The position numbers and the translations under genes were made by a program. The notes beneath the pieces are model-generated. The model worked only from the letters and a program-made list of their open reading frames with translations, was not told the DNA's origin and did not search any database. A stretch of DNA of 64,000 nucleotides from VRUE01 sp963716735 (GTDB lineage: Bacteria; Actinomycetota; Thermoleophilia; Solirubrobacterales; 70-9): NCBI GenBank assembly GCA_963716735.1, contig OY970321.1, forward strand, positions 868,001-932,000, read 5' to 3'. Each line of letters begins with the position of its first letter. The stretch's first letter is position 1. Shown here piece by piece: positions 1 to 46,835 of this stretch.

Positions 1-2610
1 GGCGGTTACCCAGTAGCGCTCACGCTGGAAGGAGTAGGTCGGCAGCGGGACCCGCTTTGCACCGGTGCCGGCGAAGAAGACGCTCCAATCGAGCTTTGCC
101 CCGGCGGCATAGGCGCCCGCAATCGCCGTTGAGATCGCGACATCCTCAGGGCGGCTCTCGCGCAGGGTCGGGACGAAGGCTGCTTGCGCATCCTCGCCAA
201 GGGACTCCCTGGCCATCGCGCAGAGCACCGGGTCGGGGCCGAGCTCCACATAGGTACTCGCCCCCTGCGCCTGCAGAGCGTTGACCGCGTCGGCGAAGCG
301 CACCGCCTCGCGCACGTGGCGGACCCAGTAGGCGGGGTCTGTGGCCTGCTCTGGCGTGAGCAGCTCGCCGCTGACGTTGGAGACGATCGGGATCTTCGGC
401 TCGTTGAAGCTGAGGCTCGCCGCGATCTCACCGAACTCCTCGAGCATCGGCTCCATCAGCGGCGAGTGGAAGGCGTGGGAGACGGCGAGGCGTTTGGTCC
501 TTCTGCCTTTCTCCTCCCACTGAGCGCGGACCTCTTCGACCGCCTCTTCTGTACCGGAGATCACGATCGAGGTCGGGCCGTTGATCGCGGCGATCGAGAG
601 CTCTGCCTCCTTGCCGGCGATCGACTCAGCGATCTCCTCCTCGGTCGCCTCGATCGCGGCCATCGCCCCGCCGGCGGGCAGGGCGCCCATCAGGCGGCCT
701 CTGGCCGCGACCAGCTTCGCCGCATCGTCCAGGCCGATCGCGCCGGCCACATGCGCGGCGGCGATCTCGCCAATCGAATGGCCGGCGAGCAGGTCTGGCT
801 TCAGGCCTCGCTTGGCGAGCGCCTCAAAGAGCGCGACCTCGGTCGCGAAGAGGGCCGGCTGGGCGTAGGTGGTGTCCTCGAGCTTTGCCGCCGCTTTCTT
901 GCCCTTGGCGAAGACGATCTCTTTGAGCGGCGTCTCCAGGTGCTGGTCGAGCTGCTCGCAGACGGCGTCGAAGGCGGCTTGGAAGTGCTCGTCGGACTCG
1001 TAGAGCTCCTTGCCCATGCCGAGTCGCTGGGAGCCCTGGCCGGTGAAGAGGTAGGCGAGCTTGCCGTCCTTTGCCCGGGCGCTTATGAGGTTGGGCGAGG
1101 GTTCGCCGTTGGCGAGAGAGGTGAGCGAGGCGAGCAGCTCGTCGCGGTCCTTGCCCAACGCCACCGCGCGGTGCTCCATCGCCGAGCGGGTGGTCAGCAG
1201 CGAGTAGGCGACGTCGGTGGGGTCGAGTTCGGGACTCGCTTTCAGGTGTGCCGCAAGGCGCTCCGCCGCCTCGGCCAGAGCCGGCTCCGCTTTGGCCGAG
1301 AGCGCAAAGGGGATCGGACCGTCGAGGGGCATTGCCTCGGGCGCCTCTCCCCCGTCCCTGTCCGGGCTCGGCGGCGCCTCCTCCAGGATCACGTGGGCGT
1401 TGGTGCCGCTGATGCCGAAGGAGGAGATGCCGGCTCTGCGCGGCTTGCCGTCCGCCTCCCACTGGACCTCCTCGCCCAGGAGCTCTATCTCTCCCGACTC
1501 CCACTCGACTTTGGAGGAGGGCGCATCGAGGTGCAGAGTCTTGGGCATGACGCCCTCGCGCATCGCCTGGGTCATCTTGATCACCCCGGCAACCCCTGCT
1601 GCCGCCTGGGTGTGGCCGATGTTGGACTTGATCGAGCCGAGCTTCAGCGGCTCGTCGCGTTCTTGGCCGTAGGTTGCGAGCAGGGCTCCCGCCTCGATCG
1701 GGTCGCCGAGGGTGGTTCCCGTGCCGTGACCCTCGACCACGTCTACGTCCTTTGGCTCGAGGCGGGCGTTTGCCAAGGCCTGGCGGATCACCCGCTCCTG
1801 CGAGGGGCCGTTGGGGGCGGTGAGGCCGTTGGAGGCGCCGTCCTGGTTGACCGCGGAGCCCTTGAGCAGGGCGAGGACCGGGTGGCCGTTGCGCTGCGCA
1901 TCGGAGAGTCGCTCGAGGACGAGGGTGCCGACGCCCTCCGACCAGGCGACCCCGTCTGCCGCCTCGGCGAAGGACTTGCTGCGCCCGTCGGGGGCGAGGC
2001 CACGCTGGGCGCTGAAGGAGATGAACGTGCTCGGCGTGGAAAGGACCGTCACGCCGCCGGCGAGAGCGAGGCTGCACTCGCCCTGGCGCAGGGCCCCTGC
2101 CGCCAGGTGCATCGCGACCAACGAGGAGGAGCAGGCCGTGTCGACCGTGATCGCCGGGCCCTCGAGTCCGAGGCTGTAAGAGACGCGGCCCGAGACGATG
2201 CTCTGCGTCATCCCTGGAGCGGGCCCGTAGTCCTGGTACATCACCCCCGTGAAGACGCCGGTCTGGGTCTTCTTCAACCCGGTGGGGTCGATGCCGGCGT
2301 CCTCGAGCGCCTCCCAGCAGGATTCGAGCAGCAACCGTTGCTGGGGGTCCATGAACTCGGCCTCGCGCGGGCTGATCGCGAAGAAGCCGGGATCGAAGGA
2401 GCCGGCCTCCGCGAGGAAGCCGCCCTCTTTGGTGTAGCTGGTGCCGAGGCTCTCGGGGTCGGGGTTGTAGAGGCGTTCGATGTCCCAGCCGCGGTCGGTT
2501 GGGAATTCGGAGATCCCGTCGCGGCCCTCGGCGACCAGCTGCCAGAGATCCTCGGGGGAGCTGACCCCTCCGGGGTAGCGGCAGGCCATGCCGACGATCG
2601 CGATCGGCTC
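1..2610 (-). other. Module L: KS-AT(malonyl), rest beyond the window
   Basis: KS is about 1385-2610 with the active-site Cys codon at 2131-2133 and the AAGALRQGE/FSAQRGL subtype shared with I-K. AT is about 20-1060 with GHSIGE and HAFH, so malonyl is predicted. The window stops about four codons after the conserved post-AT linker motif, so the reduction level of this unit is unknown. Confidence 0.92.
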
Positions 2611-5600
2611 CTCGCTTGCCTGGGCGCGGACGACGACCTGCTTGGCGGCCCCGCCGGCGCTTACCTCCGCGAGCAGATGCTCGGCCAGAGCAGCCGAGTT
2701 GGGGTAGTCGAAGACGACGGTCGCCGAGAGGCGCACACCGGCGATCAGGTCGAGGCGGTTGCGCAGCTCCACGGCGGCGAGTGAGTCGAAGCCGAGCTCC
2801 TGGAAGGCTCTGTCGGGCCCGATCTCCGCCGCGGAGTCGTGCCCCAGCAGGGCGGCGACCTGGGCGCGGACCAGGTCGAGGACGAAGCTCTCGTGCTCTG
2901 CCTCGGGCAGCTCGGCGAGTTTCGTCCCGAGAACGCCCGAGACCGTGCTGCGCCGCTTGGGGACGCGGACGAGGCCGGCGTAGACGGGAGGCAGGGCGCC
3001 GACCGAAGCGAGGCCTCTGAGCCCGGCGGTGTTGAGCGGCATCGCGACGGCGGTGGCGCCCTCGCCGTCGAGGGCGGCGTCGAAGAGCTCCAGCCCGCGC
3101 TCGTCGGAGAGGGCTTCGACTCCCCCGCGCCGCATCCGCGCCAGGTCGGCCTCCTCGAGCTGGGCGGCCATGCCACCCTGTCGCTCCCACAGGCCCCAGG
3201 CGATCGAAGTGGCCGCCTTGCCTTCCGCGGCTCGCTTCTGGGCCAATGCGTCGAGGAAGACGTTGGCCGCCGCGTAGTTGGCCTGGCCGGCACCGCCGAG
3301 AGTGCCCGCCACCGAGGAGAAGAGGACGAAGGCGGAGAGATCGGCGTCCGCGGTCAGCTCGTGCAGGTTCCAGGCGGTGTCCGCCTTGGCGGTGAAAACC
3401 TGCTCTACCTGCTCGGCGGTGAGGGTCTCGACAGTGCCGTCGGCGATCGCGCCGGCGCAGTGGACGACGGCGCCCAGGGGATGCTCTTTGGGGATCGCGG
3501 CGAGAAGCACCTTCAGCGCTTTGCGATCTGAGACGTCGCAGGCGGCGATCGTGGTCTCGGCGCCGAGCTCTTCGAGCGCTGTCTTCAGCTCCTCGGCTCC
3601 CTCTGCCTCGGGACCGCTCCTGCTGACCAGGAGGAGATGGCGGGCGCCGTGGTGCTCGGCGAGGTGGCGGGCGGTCAGGGCGCCGAGGCCGCCGGTGGCG
3701 CCGGTGAGCAGGACGGTGCGATCGGGGTCGATCGCCGGGGTCGCATCCTCGCTCTCCTCTGTCTTCACCCGGGTGAGGCGGGCGGCCATTGCCTTGCCCT
3801 CGCGCAGGACGATCTGGGGCTCATCGGCTCCGAGCGCAAGCGCTGCGTTCAAGGCCTCTTGGGAGGCATCCGTTCCGTCGGTGTCGATCAGGGCGAAGCG
3901 GCCGGGGTGCTCGGACTGGGCGGAGCGTAGGAGGCCCCAGACCGCAGCAATCTCCGGGTCCGGTGACTCGCCCTCGCTGACGCTCATCGCCCCTTCGGTG
4001 ATCAGCGCCAGGCGGAGGTCGGCTTTGTCCTCGTCGGCGATCCAGCCCTGGATCGTCTCCAGCCCGTCCTGGGCCGCTTTGCGTGCGGCTTCTCCTGCAC
4101 CGAGGTCGTTCTCGACCTCCCAGCGCAGCGGCTCTACGTCTGCCGGAGGCTTTTCTTGTGTGGCAAGGGCAATCTCTGTCCACCCGAGGGCGAGAAGGCC
4201 GTCTTGGCTTTGGCTCTGGACCTGGGTGGAGGGCAGCGGCCGCAGGACGAGCGATCCGACAGTGGCCAGTGGCATCCCGCTGCCGTCGGCGAGGGCGAGG
4301 GAGACCTCGCCTTCGACTCCGGCGCCGATCCTGACCCGCAGCTGCCTCGCCCCCTGGGCTTGGAGGGAGACGTCGCTCCAGGAAAACGGCAGCTCAGCTT
4401 GGCCAGAGTCCCGACCGGCGAGCGCGATGGCGTGCAGGGCGGAGTCGAGCAGCGCCGGGTGGATGCCAAAGCGCTCGGCCTCGTGAGCGTGCTCCTCGGC
4501 GAGGGAGACCTCGGCGTAGACCTGCTCGCCGTCCTTCCAGGCCGCGCTCAGGCCCTGGAAGGCGGGGCCGTATTCGAGGCCGGCCTCGGCGAGCGCGTCG
4601 TAGAGGTAGTCGACCTCGATCGGCTCGGCTCCTTCGGGGGGCCAGGCGTCCAGGGACTCGGGTGCCTGGCCGGGCTGGGTGGAGAGGAAACCGGCGGCAT
4701 GCCGAACCCACTCGGCGTCCTCGTAGTCGGGACGGGAGTGGATCGCGATCTCGCGCCGGCCGTCCTCCTCTGCCCCGGAAACCGATACCTGGATCGCCAC
4801 CGCTCCTGCCTCGGGAAGTACCAGCGGCGCCTGCAGGGTGAGCTCCTCGACCGTCTCGGTACCGAGCTGCTCCCCCGCTTGCAGCGCCAGCTCGAGGAAG
4901 GCGGTGCCGGGCAACAGCACGGTGCCGCCGACGGCGTGGTCGGCCAGCCATGGCTGGCTGAAGAGGGAGAGCCGGCCGGTGAGCAGGAGGCCCTCGCCTT
5001 CGTCACCGGGCAGCCCAACCACCGCTCCCAGCAGCGGGTGCTCGGCGTCGCCCAGACCGGCGGCGCCGAGGTCTCCGGAGACCGCGGTGGATGCGAGCCA
5101 ATAGCGCTCGCGCTGGAAGGGGTAGGTGGGCAGCGCTACTCGCTTTGCACCGGTGCCGGCGAAGAAGACGCTCCAATCGAGCTTTGCCCCGGCGGCAAAG
5201 GCGCCGGCGATGGCGGTTGAGATCGCGACGTCCTCGGGACGGCTCTCGCGCAGGGTGGGGACGAAGGCTGCTTGGGCCTCCTCGCCCAGAGTCTCCCGCG
5301 CCATCGCGCAGAGCACCGGGTCGGGGCCGAGCTCCAGGTATGTGGTGGCACCCTGCTTGTCGAGGCTCGTGACCGCGTCGGCGAAGCGCACCGCCTCGCG
5401 CACGTGGCGGACCCAGTAGGCGGGATCGGTTGCCTGCTCGGCGCTGAGCAGCTCTCCGCTCAGGTTGGAGACGATCGGGATCTTCGGCTCGTTGAAGCTG
5501 AGGCTCGCGGCGATCTCACCGAACTCCTCGAGCATCGGCTCCATCAGCGGCGAGTGGAAGGCGTGGGAGACGGCGAGGCGTTTGGTCCTTCTGCCCTTGC

Positions 5601-8600
5601 CATCCCAAAGGGTGCGGATCTCTTCGACGGCCTCCTCTGTTCCTGAGATCACGATCGAGCTGGGGCCGTTGATCGCGGCGATCGAGAGCTCTGCCTCCTT
5701 GCCGGCGAGCGACTCGGCGATCTCCTCCTCGGTTGCCTCGATCGCGGCCATCGCCCCGCCCTCCGGCAGGGCGCCCATCAGGCGGCCTCTGGCGGCGACC
5801 AGCTTGGCGGCGTCATCGAGCTCGATCGTGCCGGCCACATGCGCCGCCGCGATCTCGCCGATCGAGTGGCCGGCGAGGATGTCGGGCTTCAGACCGCGCT
5901 TGGCGAGTGCCTCATAGAGGGCGACCTCGATCGCGAAGAGGGCCGGTTGGGCGTAGGTGGTGTCCTCCAGTTGCGCTGCCGCCTTCTTGCCCTTGGCGAA
6001 GACGATCTCTTTCAGCGGCGTGTCGAGGTGCTGGTCGAGCTGCTCGCAGACAGCGTCGAAGGCGGTGGCGAAGTTCTCGTCCGAGTCGTAGAGCTCCTTG
6101 CCCATGCCGAGTCGCTGGGAGCCCTGGCCGGTGAAGAGGTAGGCGAGCTTGCCGTCCTTGGCCCGGGCGGTGAGGACGCTGGGGCTGGGATCGCCGTTGG
6201 CGAGGGCGCTCAGCGCGCTGAGCAGTTCATCTCTGTCGCTGCCGAGGGCGACTGCCCTGTGCTCGAACCCGGAGCGGGTGGTGGCGAGCGAGTAGGCGAC
6301 GTCGGTCGGGTCAAGCTCGGGGTTCGCTTCGAGGTGAGAGCGCAGGCGCTCCGCCGCCTCGGCCAGGGCCGGCTCCGCTTTGGCCGAGAGGGAGAAGGGG
6401 ATCTGGCCTTGCAGGGGCTTCGTAGTGGGGGCCTCTCCCCCGTCCTTGACCGGGCTCGGCGCGGGCGCCTCCTCCAAGATCACGTGCGCGTTGGTGCCGC
6501 TGATGCCAAAGGAGGAGATGCCGGCACGGCGCGGGCGCTCGCCCGCCTCCCAGGTGGCCTGCTCGTCCAACAGCTCGATCTCGCCTGAGTCCCACTCGAC
6601 TTTCGTGGAGGGTGCGTCCACGTGAAGCGTCTTCGGCAACACGCTCTCACGCATTGCCTGCGTCATCTTGATCACGCCGGCGACACCTGCCGCGGCCTGG
6701 GTGTGGCCGATGTTGGACTTGATCGAGCCGAGCTTCAGCGGTTGCTCTCTGTCCTGGCCGTAGGTGGCGAGCAGGGCTCCCGCCTCGATCGGGTCGCCGA
6801 GGGTGGTTCCCGTGCCGTGGCCCTCGACCACGTCGACGTCCTTGGCCTCGAGGCGGGCGTTGGCGAGGGCTTGGCGGATCACCCTCTCCTGAGAGGGCCC
6901 GTTTGGTGCGGTCAGTCCGTTGGAGGCGCCGTCCTGGTTCACCGCCGAGCCCTTGAGAAGAGCGAGGACGGGGTGGCCGTTTCGCTGTGCGTCGGAGAGT
7001 CGCTCGAGGACGAGGGTGCCGACACCCTCCGACCAGGCGACCCCGTCGGCCGCCTCGGCGAAGGACTTCGACCTCCCGTCGGGGGCGAGGCCGCGCTGGG
7101 CGCTGAAGGAGATGAAGGTGGTCGGCGTTGAGAGGACCGTCACGCCGCCGGCCAGAGCCAGCGTGCACTCGCCCTGGCGCAGGGCCCCTGCCGCTAGGTG
7201 CATCGCGACAAGCGAGGAGGAGCAGGCGGTGTCGACGGTGATCGCCGGGCCCTCCAGACCGAGGGTGTAGGAGACGCGTCCCGAGACGATGCTCTGCGTC
7301 ATCCCCGCCGCCGGCCCGTAGTCCTGGTACATCACCCCCGTGAAGACACCGGTCTGGGTCTTCTTCAACCCGGCCGGATCGATGCCGGCGTCCTCGAGCG
7401 CCTCCCAGCAGGATTCGAGCAGCAACCGTTGCTGGGGGTCGGTGACCAGCGCCTCGCGCGGGGAGATGCCGAAGAACTCGGGGTCGAACTCGCCCGCGTC
7501 GGCCATGAAGCCGCCCTCGCGGGTGTAGCTGGTGCCGAGATTCTCCGGGTCTGGGTTGTAGAGGCGCTCGATGTCCCAGCCGCGGTCGGTTGGGAATTCG
7601 GTGATCCCGTCGCGGCCCTCGGCGACCAGTCGCCAGAGGTCCTCGGGGGAGCTGACCCCTCCCGGGTAGCGGCAGGCCATGCCGACGATCGCGATCGGCT
7701 CCTCGCTCGCCTGGGCGCGGACGGCCAGCTGGCGCGCACCTCCGCTCGCGGTCGCCTCGGCGAGCAGATGCTCGGCCAGGGCCTTTGAGTTGGGATAGTC
7801 GAAGACGACGGTCGCCGAGAGGCGCAGCCCGGCGATCGCGCTGAGGCGGTTGCGCAGCTCGACCGCCGCCAGCGAGTCGAAGCCGAGTTCCAGGAATGCC
7901 TTTTCAGGCTCGATCTCCTCCGCGGAGGCGTGCCCCAGCAGGGCGGCGACCTGGGCGCGAACCAGGTCGAGGACGAATCCCTCGTGCTCTCCCTCGGACA
8001 GCTCGGCGAGCTTTGTCGCGAGAACGCCCGACGCGCTGCTGCGCCGCTTGGGCACGCGCACGAGGCCGTGATAGATCGCCGGCAGGGCGCCGACCGATGC
8101 GAGTCCCCTGAGCCCTGCGGTGTTGAGCGGCATCGCGACTGAGGTGGCCCGATCGACATCGAGTGCCGAATCGAGGAGCTCCAGGCCACGCTCGTCGGAG
8201 AGGGCTTCGACGCCAGAGCGCTGCATCCGAGCCAGGTCGGCCTCCTCGAGCTCGGCGGCCATGCCGCTCTGTCGCTCCCAGAGGCCCCAAGCGATCGAGG
8301 TGGCCGCCTTGCCTCCACCCCGGCGCTTCTGAGCGAGGGCGTCGAGGAAGACGTTGGCGGCGGCGTAGTTGGCCTGGCCGGCACTACCCAACGTCCCTGC
8401 CACCGAGGAGAAGAGGACGAAGGCGGAGAGCTCGGCGTCTTCGGTCAGCTCGTGCAGGTTCCAGGCGGTGTCCGCCTTGGCGGTGAAGACCTGCTCCACC
8501 TGCTCGGCGCTGAGGGTCTCGACAGTACCGTCGGCGATCGCGCCGGCGCAGTGGATGACCGCTCCCAATGGATGCTCCTCGGGGATCGAGGCGAGGAGCA

Positions 8601-11600
8601 CCTTCAGCGCTTCTCGGTCTGAGACGTCGCAGGCGGCGATCGTCGTCTCGGCGCCCAGCTCTTCGAGCGCTGTCTTCAGCTCAGCGGCGCCGTCGGCTTC
8701 GGGACCGCTGCGGCTGACCAGGAGCAGCCGGCGGGCGCCGTGGTGCTCGGCGAGGTGGCGGGCGGTGAGGGCGCCGAGTCCGCCGGTGGCGCCGGTGAGC
8801 AGGACGGTGCGATCGGGGTCGATTACCGGGGTCGCGTCCTCCTCGCTCTCCTCCGTCTTCACGCGGGTGAGGCGGGCGGCCAAGACCTTGCCCTCGCGCA
8901 GGGCGATCTGGGGCTCATCGGCCCCGATCGCAAGCGCGGCGTTCAAGGCCTCCTTGGAGGCGTCGCTGCCGTCGCTGTCGATCAGGGCGAAGCGGCCGGG
9001 GTGCTCGGACTGGGCCGAGCGGATCAGACCCCAGATCGCGGCAGTCGCCGGGTCCGGTGACTCCTCATCGGTGGTTGCCATCGCCCCTTGGGTGATCAGC
9101 GCCAGGCGGGAGTCGGCTTTCTCCTCATCGGCGATCCAGTCCTGGATCGCCTCCAGGGTCGCTTGGGCTGCCTTGCGGGCGGCCTCTCCCGCGCTGAGGC
9201 CGTCCTCGACCTCGGGGTGCAGGAGCTCGACCTCGGCCGGCGGCTCGTCCTGCTCGGCAAGTGCGATCTCGGTCCACTCGAGGGCGAGGAGGCCGTCTTG
9301 GCTTTGGCTCTGGACCTGGGGTGAGGGCAGCGGCCGCAGGACGAGCGAGCCCACGGTGGCCAGCGGCATTCCGCTGCCGTCGGCGAGGGAGAGGGAGACC
9401 TCGCCTTCGACTCCGGCGCCGATCTTGACCCGCAGCTGCCTGGCCCCCTGGGCCTGAAGGGAGACGTCGCTCCAGGAAAACGGCAGCTCAGTCGCGCCGG
9501 AGCCTTGCCTGGCGAGCGCGATGGCGTGCAGGGCGGAGTCGAGCAGCGCCGGGTGGATGCCGAAGCGCTCGGCCTCCTGAGCGTGCTCCTCGGCGAGGGA
9601 GACCTCGGCGTAGACCTGCTCGCCGTCCTTCCAGGCCGCGCTCAGACCCTGGAAGGCGGGGCCGTATTCGAGGCCCGCCTCGGCGAGCGCGTCGTAGAGG
9701 TAGTCGACCTCGATCGGCTCTGCGCCCTCGGGGGGCCAGGCGTCCAGCGGCCCGGGGAACGGGGTGGGCTTCTGGGAGAGGAAGCCGCCCGCGTTTCGGA
9801 CCCACTCGGCGTCCTCGTGGTCGGGACGGGAGTGGATCGCGATCTCGCGGCGGCCGTCCTCCTCGGGCCCGGAGACAGATACCTGGATCGTCACCGCTCC
9901 CGTCTCGGGAAGTACCAGCGGCGCCTGCAGGGTGAGCTCCTCGACCGTCTCGGCACCGAGCTGCTCCCCCGCTTGCAGCGCCAGCTCGAGGAAGGCGGTA
10001 CCGGGCAGCAGGACGGTGCCGCCGACGGCGTGGTCGGCCAGCCATGGCTGGCTGGAGAGGGAGAGCCGGCCGGTGAGCAGGAGGCCTCCACCCCGGCCGT
10101 CGGCCAACTCCACCGTCGACCCCAGCAGCGGATGATCGGAGGCATCCTGACCGGTGCCGATCAGGCCCCCGATGCCACCCCGGGAGGCAAGCCAGTAGCG
10201 CTCGCGCTGGAAGGGGTAGGTGGGCAGCGGGACGCGCTTGGCGCCTGTGCCGGCGAAGAAGGTCCCCCAATCGAGCTTGGCGCCGGCGGCAAAGGCGCCG
10301 GCGACCGCGGTGGAGATCGCGACATCCTCGGGTCGACTCTCGCGCAGGGTCGGGACGAAGGCTGCTTGCGCATCCTCGCCAAGGGACTCCCTGGCCATCG
10401 CGCAGAGCACCGGGTCGGGGCCGAGCTCCAGGTAGGTGCTCGCTCCCTGTGATTGCAGAGTGCTGACCGCGTCGGCGAAGCGCACCGCCTCGCGCACGTG
10501 GCGGACCCAGTAGGCGGGGTCGGTTGCCTGCTCGGCGCTGAGCAGCTCTCCCGTCAGGTTGGAGACGATCGGGATCTTGGGCTCGTTGAAGCTGAGGCTC
10601 GCCGCGACCTCGGCGAACTCCCCGAGCATCGGCTCGATCAGGGGCGAGTGGAAGGCGTGGGAGACGGCGAGGCGTTTGGTCCTTCTGCCCTTGCCATCCC
10701 AAAGGGTGCGGATCTCTTCGACGGCCTCCTCTGCTCCTGAGATGACGATCGAGCTGGGGCCGTTGATCGCGGCGATCGAGAGCTCTTCCTCCTTGCCGGC
10801 GAGCGACTCCGCTGCCTCCTCCTCGGTGGTCTCGATCGCGGCCATCGCCCCGCCGGCGGGCAGGGCGCCCATCAGGCGGCCTCTGGCCGCGACCAGCTTC
10901 GCCGCGTCATCCAGCTCCATGACCCCAGCGACGTGGGCCGCCGCGATCTCGCCGATCGAGTGGCCGGCGAGAAGGTCGGGCTTCAGGCCGCGCTTTGCAA
11001 GCGCCTCGAAGAGCGCGACCTCGATCGCGAAGAGGGCCGGCTGGGCGTGGGTGGTGTCCTCCAGTTGCGCCGCCGCCTTCTTGCCCTTGGCGAAGACGAT
11101 CTCCTTGAGTGAAACCTCCAGGTGCTGGTCGAGCTGCTCGCAGACGGCGTCGAAGGTGACGGCGAAGTACTCGTCGGACTCGTAGAGCTCCTTGCCCATG
11201 CCGAGTCGCTGGGAGCCCTGGCCAGTGAAGAGGTAGGCGAGCTTGCCGTCCTTGGCCCGGGCGCTTATGAGGTTCGGCGAGGGTTCGCCGTTGGCGAGGG
11301 CGGTGAGCGAGGCGAGCAGCTCGTCGCGGTCTGCCCCTGAGGCAATCGCCCTGTGCTCGAGCGCGGACCTTGTCGTGGCCAGCGAGTAGGCGACGTCCGT
11401 CGGGGCGAGCTCGGGATTCTCGTTGAGGTGGGCGGCAAGTCTCCCGGCCATCTCGGCCAGGGCGGGCTCCGCTTTGGCCGAGAGGACAAACGGAATCTGG
11501 CCCCGCGGCGACTTGGTCACAGGTTCGGGCTCGAGCGCGGGCGCCTCCTCCAAGATCACATGGGCGTTGGTGCCGCTGATGCCGAAGGAGGAGATGCCGG

Positions 11601-12865
11601 CGCGGCGCGGCTTGCCGTCCGCCTCCCACTCGACCGGCTCACTCAGCAGCTCGATCTCCCCCGCCTCCCAGTCCACATTTGAAGAGGGTGCGTCGACGTG
11701 AAGCGTCTTCGGCATCACGCCCTCGCGCATTGCCTGAGCCATCTTGATCACGCCGGCGACCCCCGCCGCGGCCTGGCTGTGGCCGATGTTGGACTTGATC
11801 GAGCCGAGCTTCAGGGGGGTCTCTCTGTCCTGGCCGTAGGTTGCGAGCAGGGCTCCGGCCTCGATCGGGTCGCCGAGGGTGGTGCCCGTGCCGTGGCCCT
11901 CGACGACGTCTACGTCCTTTGGCTCGAGGCGGGCGTTGGCCAGGGCCTGGCGGATCACCCGCTCCTGAGAGGGACCGTTTGGTGCGGTGAGGCCGTTGGA
12001 GGCGCCGTCCTGGTTCACCGCCGAGCCTTTGAGCAGGGCGAGGACGGGGTGGCCGTTTCGCTGCGCGTCGGAGAGTCGCTCGAGGACGAGGGTGCCGACG
12101 CCCTCCGACCAGGCGACCCCGTTCGCGGCATCGGCAAACGACTTGCAGCGCCCGTCGGGCGCCAAACCGCGCTGGGCGCTGAAGGCGACGAAGGCGCCGG
12201 GGCTGGAGAGCACCGTCACCCCGGCGGCCAGAGCGAGGCTGCACTCGCCCTGGCGCAGGGCCCCGGCCGCAAGGTGCATGGCGACAAGAGAGGAGGAGCA
12301 GGCGGTGTCGATCGAGATCGCCGGCCCCTCGAGGCCGAGGGCGTAGGAGACGCGACCGGAGATGATGCTCGACGTCATCCCGGCGGCGGGACCGTAGTTG
12401 CGGTCGCCGACTCCGGCGAAGACTCCGGTCTGGGTTTTGCGCAGCGAGGCCGGGTCGATGCCGGCGTCCTCGAGCGCTTCCCAGGAGGATTCGAGCAGGA
12501 GACGCTCCTGGGGGTCCATCACCTCGGCCTCGCGCGGGCCGATCGCGAAGAAGCCGGGGTCGAAGGCGCCGGCTTCGGTGAGGAAACCTCCCTCGCGGGT
12601 ATAGCTCGTGCCGACGTTGCCTGGATCGGGGTTGTAGAGGCGCTCCGTGTCCCAGCCGCGGTCGTCGGGGAACTCGGTGATCGCGTCGCGGCCCTCGGCT
12701 ACCAGCCGCCAGAGATCCGCGGGGGTGGCGATACCGCCCGGGTAACGGCAGGCCATGCCGACGATCGCGATCGGCTCGTACGCCCGGTTCTCGAGCTCGT
12801 GCACCTGCTGATGGGCCCGGCGAAGGTCGACCGTGACCTTCTCCAGGTAGCGGCGAAGTTTCGCC

Positions 12866-12876
<11 letters not shown>
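1..12876 (-). CDS. Modular type I polyketide synthase, gene 3 (3'-partial), modules J-K and KS-AT of module L
   Basis: This protein continues the assembly line after gene 2. The frame starts at ATG 12876-12874 and stays open for 4,292 codons to the left edge. The frame was checked at the KS-L Cys (2131-2133), the KR-K serine region, the DH-J His (10030-10032) and the last codons, and all agree. Approximate residues: docking helix 1-33 (begins MADEAKLRRYLEKV); J KS 34-445, AT 545-896, DH 915-1148, KR 1352-1613, ACP 1636-1706; K KS 1726-2136, AT 2243-2594, DH 2611-2851, KR 3049-3310, ACP 3335-3406; L KS 3423-3831, AT 3939-4286. The window ends just after the post-AT linker (PTYSFQRERYW), so the reductive set, ACP and any thioesterase of module L are unseen. 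Both DHs keep HAVGGTVLLP, both KRs keep the Lys-Ser-Tyr-Asn set, and all ATs are HAFH (malonyl type). A G-rich Shine-Dalgarno-like stretch (12884-12892) lies upstream. Confidence 0.97.
2660..7701 (-). other. Module K: KS-AT(malonyl)-DH-KR-ACP
   Basis: KS is about 6470-7701 (AAGALRQGE subtype). AT is about 5098-6150 with HAFH. DH is about 4325-5045 with HAVGGTVLLP. There is no ER. KR is about 2950-3732 with FSSVAG and FTAK. ACP is about 2660-2875. An alkene conjugated with that of module J is predicted. Part of its KS is identical in DNA to KS-I of gene 2. Confidence 0.92.
6917..7125 (-). repeat. KS-K copy of a 209-bp identical segment
   Basis: This part of KS-K (gene 3) reads identically, base for base by eye, to 17274-17482 in KS-I (gene 2). 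It encodes the region from around NQDGASNGL back to the FSAQRGLAPDGRSKSF stretch. Synonymous positions match too, which is not explained by protein conservation. Confidence 0.9.
7760..12777 (-). other. Module J: KS-AT(malonyl)-DH-KR-ACP
   Basis: KS is about 11545-12777 and resembles KS-I (FDPGFFAI, MDPQERLLLE, AAGALRQGE, FSAQRGLAP). AT is about 10190-11245 with HAFH. DH is about 9435-10135 with HAVGGTVLLP and HPALLDSALH. There is no ER. KR is about 8040-8823 with FSSVAG and the Lys in FTAK. ACP is about 7760-7970. An alkene is predicted, placed next to the hydroxyl from module I. Confidence 0.92.
12778..12876 (-). other. N-terminal docking helix of gene 3
   Basis: Thirty-three residues precede KS-J. 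They begin MADEAKLRRYLEKVTVDL and continue with RRAHQQVHELENRAY, a coiled-coil docking helix. It resembles the gene 2 helix in its first half and differs in its second half. Confidence 0.86.
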
Positions 12877-46589
<33,713 letters not shown>

Positions 46590-46597
<8 letters not shown>

Positions 46598-46835
46598 GTG
46601 AGCCCACCTGTTCGTCGATGAAGTCGAGTAGCTCCTCGTCGGATGCCGACTCGAGCCTGCTTACGTCAGTAGCCCGGCCCTCGGCCCCACCACCGTCCTT
46701 TTCCAGCTCGGCCGCGAGCGAGCGAAGGTGTGTCGCCAGCTTCGCCCGGTCCGGGTCGTCGGCGGGCAGGGCCGCGAGCATCTGCTCGAGCTGGTTGAGC
46801 CCGGTCTCGACGGTGGGCTTGCGCCCCTGCTCCGT
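46590..46835 (-). other. C-terminal docking domain of gene 1
   Basis: The last 81 residues after ACP-C contain helical segments (GLNQLEQMLAALP, AKLATHLRSLAAELEK), a Gly/Arg-rich break and an acidic terminal helix (SDEELLDFIDEQ). This is the usual layout of class 1a C-terminal docking domains of cis-AT PKSs, which bind the N-terminal coiled coil of the next subunit. The partner inferred from gene order is the N-terminus of gene 2. Confidence 0.85.

Noticed and set aside
184..2784. Long plus-strand open frames (also 48978-52319, 52326-55013, 23072-25339 and others)
   Set aside because: They lie exactly antisense to PKS domains, show low-complexity Arg/Gly/Leu composition, recur at the same place in each module, and result from strong G/C codon bias.
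824..3190. Out-of-frame minus-strand open frames within the PKS genes (also 36720-38237, 41700-43289, 60949-63720)
   Set aside because: They overlap in another frame with sequence that codes for conserved KS, AT and KR motifs; their translations are Arg/Pro-rich and resemble no family.
12721..12780. Palindromic words of the GATCGCGATC type recurring about every 5-6 kb
   Set aside because: They are the codons of the conserved PIAIVG motif at the start of each KS, not operators or repeats with an independent function.
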